NCBI RefSeq assembly: GCF_002023715.1
Contig: NZ_MAHX01000016.1
Span: 124,001-188,000 of the forward strand
Direction of reading: 5' to 3'
Source of the DNA: Elizabethkingia occulta
Lineage (GTDB): Bacteria; Bacteroidota; Bacteroidia; Flavobacteriales; Weeksellaceae
Length of the DNA stretch: 64,000 nt
A program made the position numbers and the translations under genes. Below the pieces are notes generated by a model. The model ran no database searches, was not told the DNA's origin, and saw only the letters and a program-made list of their open reading frames with translations. Below are positions 61,900 through 64,000 of this stretch, piece after piece (the stretch's first letter is position 1; each line of letters starts with the position of its first letter).

Positions 61900-62697
61900 A
61901 TGAAGAAATTAATCATTTCATTAATTTCTGTTTATGTTGTGTCAACCTCTTTTTTTGTCAACGATACCAATTTTGAGGAATCAAAATCTTTGGTAAAGAA
62001 AGACGTTGCTGTGACAGTAAAAAAAACAGAAACAAAACATGAAGCTGTCTCTTCCTCCTCAGTATTGTACGAGGCAATTGACTTTACCGGCTTCAACAAA
62101 TTATCAGAAACAGTTTTCGAAAAAGCATATCTTGGATATGTAAATCTTAAAAAGGCAGGAAAAGTGCCTGAAAACAGTAACCTTTTAACAATCTGCGATT
62201 TTAGTCTGTCATCCAATCTGAAAAGATTATGGGTAATTGACATAAAAGAGAAGAAGATTATTTTCAACTCTTTGGTGGCGCATGGAAAGGGTACCGGAGA
62301 AGAGTTTGCGGAAAAGTTTTCAAACAGAGAAAGTTCACATCAGAGTAGCTTAGGTTTTTACACAACCGAAAATACCTATGAAGGCGATAATGGATATTCT
62401 CTGAAATTAGAAGGATTAGATGCAGGCTATAATGATGCTGCATATAAAAGAGCAATAGTAATGCATGGTGCAGATTATGTTAATGAAGCATTTGCAATAC
62501 AGCACAAGCGCATAGGAAGAAGCTGGGGCTGTCCGGCTGTGCCAAGAGATATAGCTGCTTCTCTTATCGATGCAATAAAAGAAAAAAACATACTGTTTAT
62601 TTATTATCCAGATCAGAACTACCTTGCTTCTTCACAGTGGTTGAAAACTCCTGTTGAGAATCTAAGCATGGAAAAATCACGTTTAGCAAATAACTAA
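61900..62697 (+). CDS. L,D-transpeptidase-like protein (murein L,D-transpeptidase catalytic domain family)
   Basis: A 265-residue exported protein (N-terminal hydrophobic segment, residues 2-20). The C-terminal part (about 95-235) carries an L,D-transpeptidase-like core: His189 in IVMHGADY and the catalytic Cys211 in RSWGCPAVP. Family members either crosslink peptidoglycan or attach proteins to it; which applies here is unknown. It ends at a strong terminator shared with the convergent GLPGLI gene. Its promoter and leader match those of the C40 peptidase gene. Confidence 0.85.
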   Translation: MKKLIISLISVYVVSTSFFVNDTNFEESKSLVKKDVAVTVKKTETKHEAVSSSSVLYEAIDFTGFNKLSETVFEKAYLGYVNLKKAGKVPENSNLLTICDFSLSSNLKRLWVIDIKEKKIIFNSLVAHGKGTGEEFAEKFSNRESSHQSSLGFYTTENTYEGDNGYSLKLEGLDAGYNDAAYKRAIVMHGADYVNEAFAIQHKRIGRSWGCPAVPRDIAASLIDAIKEKNILFIYYPDQNYLASSQWLKTPVENLSMEKSRLANN

Positions 62698-62724
62698 AAA
62701 GAGCGCCGGTAGGCGCTCTTTTTT
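62696..62724. terminator. Bidirectional terminator between the L,D-transpeptidase and GLPGLI genes
   Basis: A perfect 12-bp stem (aaaaagagcgcc / ggcgctcttttt) with a 4-base loop. It overlaps the end of the GLPGLI stop codon. Confidence 0.92.
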
Positions 62725-63532
62725 AATTTAGTTCAATAGGATTATTGTTCTTTTTCTGTTCTTCTTTAAAACGGTCCTGCATTTGTTTCATCCGCTGAGG
62801 ATCCATGTTCATTCTTCGGCCGTTTCCTCCTCCGCCACCTGAATTATTGGTAAAGAAAGATCCGGGATCGTCCTGGAATCTTTTTTCCATTTTCAGGTAA
62901 TCAGCCTTTTTCACAGTTATTACTTGACCGCCTCTGTTTTGAATAACATATGGTTCTGCAATTTTTTTAGTCTGCATCAGATCAAAAGAGTAGTCGCCAT
63001 TATTATCTTCAGCTTTTACAATAAGGCCAGGCAAACCACTGAATTTATAAGGCCCGTCCTGAAACGGAACTTCAGTCGTAAACCATGCATACCAGGTTCT
63101 GCCTCCGTATTGTGTTTCTGCTTTTTGGGTATTGTATTCTCCGATTTTAGCCGTTTCATTTAGTATTTTCCACTGGAACGGCTGAGTTTCAGAATAAGAA
63201 TACTGATCTCGACCAATTCTGTTTTTAAGAGTTATATTTTGCTTTGGATAATCCTTCTCAATAATATAATTAATGGCAGAACGAAGATCTTGCATCTGAG
63301 TACGGTCAAAATTTCTTGTCTGGCGCATACGATCCATTATAGAGTCCCTCTGTATTGTTTTAGCACTATAGAATATAGATCCTTGTGGTGTTACATCCAA
63401 GTTGGCCTGTTCTGTTTTAATGTCTCCTTTGTTAGTAGCGTCAGGCTTCATGCTTACCTGATACACAAACCTTGTACTCTGCGAAAATGCAAGAGAAACA
63501 ATAAATATTGGTAATAGTTTGAATGCTTTCAT
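62723..63532 (-). CDS. GLPGLI family exported protein
   Basis: A 269-residue exported protein (signal peptide to about LAFSQ) of the GLPGLI family, named after the motif [13 protein letters not shown] seen at about residues 162-174. The family is widespread in Bacteroidota and uncharacterised. The C-terminal part has a poly-Gly/Asn stretch and a Met/Gln/Lys-rich, probably helical end (DPQRMKQMQDRFKEEQ). Its final PIELN resembles the ending NPIEFD of the adjacent paralogue. Confidence 0.88.
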   Translation of the reverse strand: MKAFKLLPIFIVSLAFSQSTRFVYQVSMKPDATNKGDIKTEQANLDVTPQGSIFYSAKTIQRDSIMDRMRQTRNFDRTQMQDLRSAINYIIEKDYPKQNITLKNRIGRDQYSYSETQPFQWKILNETAKIGEYNTQKAETQYGGRTWYAWFTTEVPFQDGPYKFSGLPGLIVKAEDNNGDYSFDLMQTKKIAEPYVIQNRGGQVITVKKADYLKMEKRFQDDPGSFFTNNSGGGGGNGRRMNMDPQRMKQMQDRFKEEQKKNNNPIELN

Positions 63533-63608
63533 TGTAATTATTTCTGCCTTTTTGGATTATAAAAGTGTGACAATGTTAAAAGTGATAATGAATTTTAGAA
63601 ATATTTAT

Positions 63609-64000
63609 TTAGTCAAACTCGATTGGGTTATTGAAACTGTTTGTTCTTTTATTTACTTCGTCTCTGTATTTTTTATCGGCATTGAGATCTGAATCTACTC
63701 TTTGAGATGTGCCATTAGCACTTACAGGAGGTGCTGGACGAAAAGCTATTGGATCCGCATTAACTTTTTTATAAACTTTAAGAAATTCCTCTTTTTTTAC
63801 AATAATAGGCTGTTTCCATGGAGTTGGAGCTTTGTATAAGTCAGAGATTTTTCTGGTTTCTATCAACTCAAAAAGATAATCTCCTTTTGAATCTTCAGCT
63901 TTTACAATAAGCCCGGGAAGGCCGCAAAATTTATAAGGCCCATCCTGAAAAGGAACCTCTGTGGTAAACCATGCATACCATGTTCTCCCTGCGTATTGAG
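63609..64000 (-). CDS. GLPGLI family protein, C-terminal part only
   Basis: The frame stays open to the right edge, so the start of the gene lies beyond the window. The visible 130 residues contain [13 protein letters not shown] and end in NPIEFD. It is clearly a paralogue of the GLPGLI gene 76 bases downstream: the segment [18 protein letters not shown] is nearly the same in both. The cysteine in place of Ser before GLPGLI is a small difference. The pair probably arose by tandem duplication. Confidence 0.85.
   Translation of the reverse strand, partial: QYAGRTWYAWFTTEVPFQDGPYKFCGLPGLIVKAEDSKGDYLFELIETRKISDLYKAPTPWKQPIIVKKEEFLKVYKKVNADPIAFRPAPPVSANGTSQRVDSDLNADKKYRDEVNKRTNSFNNPIEFD

Overview
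The window looks like a chromosomal segment of a low-GC member of the Bacteroidota, most likely family Weeksellaceae (Elizabethkingia/Chryseobacterium type). This is inferred from the gene content: SusC/SusD pairs, GLPGLI proteins, fimbrillin-like lipoproteins, a double-glycine peptide of the Chryseobacterium type, many lipoproteins with acidic residues just after the lipobox cysteine, and promoters of the Bacteroidota form TTTG-N20-TAnnTTTG. No insertion sequence, prophage or CRISPR array was seen.

Layout. 0-10.8 kb: a phosphatase remnant at the left edge, an M14 carboxypeptidase, a lipoprotein, a cupin protein, an omega-amidase, two small beta-barrel proteins, rseP, tRNA-Asn, an aerobactin-type siderophore receptor and a C40 cell-wall peptidase. 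11.1-16.7 kb (minus): the rod-shape operon mreB-mreC-mreD-PBP2-rodA. 17.2-26.7 kb (plus): an operon of a surface DRGH-type nuclease, a fimbrillin-like lipoprotein, a SusD-less TonB-dependent receptor, a DUF5689 lipoprotein, a secreted EEP-family nuclease/phosphatase and a C11 protease. 26.8-33.3 kb (minus): a SusCD pair and a GH43 beta-xylosidase-like enzyme. 33.6-33.85 kb: three tRNAs (Leu, Gly, Leu). 34-38.4 kb: a DUF3127 protein, aat, an EamA transporter, a probable small RNA, a lipoprotein, an FMN reductase and mnmA. 38.6-46.3 kb: sulfatase, sodium/sugar symporter, xylA and xylB (minus) with a divergent LacI-family regulator. 46.4-50.2 kb (minus): hemA-hemC-hemD-hemE. 50.4-54.7 kb: a TonB-C-like protein, tadA, a GNAT acetyltransferase, coaX and an M1 peptidase. 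54.9-59.7 kb: an orphan Cys-rich GG-leader peptide and a second SusCD pair. 60-64 kb: a DUF445 protein, msrB, an L,D-transpeptidase-like protein and two tandem GLPGLI genes, the last cut by the window edge.

How parts fit together. The 17-27 kb operon is the best candidate for an undescribed system: surface nucleases and a protease built around one TonB-dependent receptor, which would suit extracellular nucleic-acid (or nucleoprotein) breakdown and uptake. Its three surface lipoproteins share domains pairwise, and a long imperfect hairpin sits just ahead of the receptor gene. The xylose genes and the SusCD locus 14 kb away share a CAACCGRTTG palindrome, suggesting one LacI-type regulon for xylan/xylose use. 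Two unlinked cell-wall enzyme genes (C40 peptidase, L,D-transpeptidase) share a nearly identical promoter-leader element. All functions are read from sequence alone; no searches were run.
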